Part shown: piece by piece, positions 63,365 through 64,000 of the stretch
Position numbering within the stretch: position 1 is the stretch's first letter
Layout: every line of letters starts with the position of its first letter
Assembly: GCA_963704405.1 (NCBI GenBank)
Contig: OY969903.1
Location: 3,906,001 to 3,970,000, forward strand
Direction: 5' to 3'
DNA length: 64,000 bases
Origin: MFD01213-c1 sp963704405
GTDB taxonomy: Bacteria; Planctomycetota; Phycisphaerae; Tepidisphaerales; Tepidisphaeraceae
Position numbers and translations under genes: made by a program
The notes under the pieces: generated by a model
The model's database searches: none
What the model saw: the letters and a program-made list of their open reading frames with translations, nothing else
Told to the model about the DNA's origin: nothing

Positions 63365-64000
63365 CTATGGCGGAAGTTCACTTTGCTTTGGTTTGGGCTT
63401 TGGCTTCGGTTGTGATTTCTTTTTCTGATCGTCCTGCTTCTGTTGTTGCTTCTTTTCGAGATTGTTGAGCAAGTCGCCAAGAGGATTATCCGGCTGGGCG
63501 GCGGGTTGCGACGTCGGTGGCGCATTCGGATCAACCTGCTGATTCGGCTTGTTCGCCCCCGGCAGAACACCGCCTACAAGCGCCTTTGCACTCGCTTCCG
63601 CCACCATCTGGCTAATCAATTGATCCAGCCGCAACTGAGGATCAGACAATGTTCCAGTCATTATCACCGGCGCCTGATCCGGTATGTATTTAATGAGATT
63701 GGGATCATTGTGAAACGCCTGAACGATGCGGGCAATTGGCACACTCACTGTCAGCGGCTTGAGATCCTGATTCAGCAATCCGACGCTGCCGTCAAAACCA
63801 AGGTTATACTTTCCAGTCTGAAAATTGAGATGCTGGGTGGCGACACCGCCTGCAATGCTCACCGTGGCATCTTTGACGTTGGCTTCAAAGCTGTCGGAGT
63901 TGTTTCCGCGGAACAACATGCCCATCACTTTCCCCATTCCTTCACCGCCGACGTGGAGATTGGTGAGGGAGAATTGCAGCGTTGCGCGGCCGGTATTTTC
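63365..64000 (-). CDS. AsmA-like protein, C-terminal part (runs off the window)
   Basis: The frame is open from 64000 to a stop at 63365, so the 5' part lies outside. Segments TLQFSLTNLHVGGEGMGK, FQTGKYNLGFDGSVGLLNQD and APVIMTGTLSDPQLRLDQLI are typical of the last domain of AsmA/DUF748-like envelope proteins thought to act in lipid transport or outer-membrane assembly. The end is a Gln/Lys/Pro-rich tail. An internal ATG at 63937 is not the true start. Confidence 0.65.
   Translation of the reverse strand, partial: ENTGRATLQFSLTNLHVGGEGMGKVMGMLFRGNNSDSFEANVKDATVSIAGGVATQHLNFQTGKYNLGFDGSVGLLNQDLKPLTVSVPIARIVQAFHNDPNLIKYIPDQAPVIMTGTLSDPQLRLDQLISQMVAEASAKALVGGVLPGANKPNQQVDPNAPPTSQPAAQPDNPLGDLLNNLEKKQQQKQDDQKKKSQPKPKPKPKQSELPP

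Overview
The window looks like a chromosomal piece of a Planctomycetota bacterium, most likely class Phycisphaerae. This is inferred from the gene set, not from a marker phylogeny. The pointers are two secreted proteins with PEP-CTERM tails (one carrying dockerin-type EF-hand repeats), a TPR-YggX fusion, a GlmU without its acetyltransferase domain, two groEL genes, a CHASE2 cyclase, a very long secretin, and GC-rich sequence throughout.

Layout. 0.1-4.4 kb: small genes (helical protein, FUN14 protein, msrA, ABM monooxygenase), pyrK and a Nudix hydrolase, with a short RNA or leader on the minus strand at 3615-3729. 4.7-7.9 kb: tRNA-Phe, a GT39-like membrane protein, TPR-YggX, a structured RNA candidate and tRNA-Gln. 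7.9-14.9 kb: housekeeping run glmU(N)-prs-rplY-pth-rpsF-ssb-rplI-dnaB, with four junctions marked by GTCCGTT-rich hairpins. 15-25 kb: surface polysaccharide genes (SDR epimerase, DUF268, WecA-like transferase, UDP-glucose dehydrogenase, a second GT39-like protein, a TPR-sulfotransferase). 25-31 kb: two PEP-CTERM proteins and a CHASE2 adenylate cyclase. 31-37.9 kb: protein-quality cluster on the minus strand (fmdB-like, grpE, dnaJ, hicAB, groEL1, groES, a 42-aa membrane peptide, groEL2). 38-46.5 kb: small secreted proteins, DUF892, purE-purK, two unknown genes, DUF2283, yidD, rnpA, trxB, leuB. 46.6-54.5 kb: giant secretin, TAT-exported amine oxidase and an unknown secreted protein. 54.7-64 kb: tRNA-Lys, mraY, aldo/keto reductase, nuoC, hslU, marR, fatty-acid desaturase, a complete IS4-family element, and the end of an AsmA-like gene cut by the window edge.

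Twelve genes or gene segments need a one-base correction to give a full-length product (GT39-1, prs, rplY twice, GT39-2, cyclase, fmdB, dnaJ, hicA, rnpA, secretin, transposase). Several are essential and most shifts sit in short homopolymers, so sequencing or assembly error is likelier than decay. These genes are annotated as single loci with the shift stated.

The least explained features are non-coding: a multi-helix RNA at 7525-7672 whose G-U pairs favour the plus strand; a promoter-RNA-terminator unit at 3615-3763; a 122-bp MITE-like element at 59995-60116 with perfect 19-bp ends and a 10-bp target duplication; a probably leaderless marR with an operator over its -10 box; and several families of intergenic palindromes.
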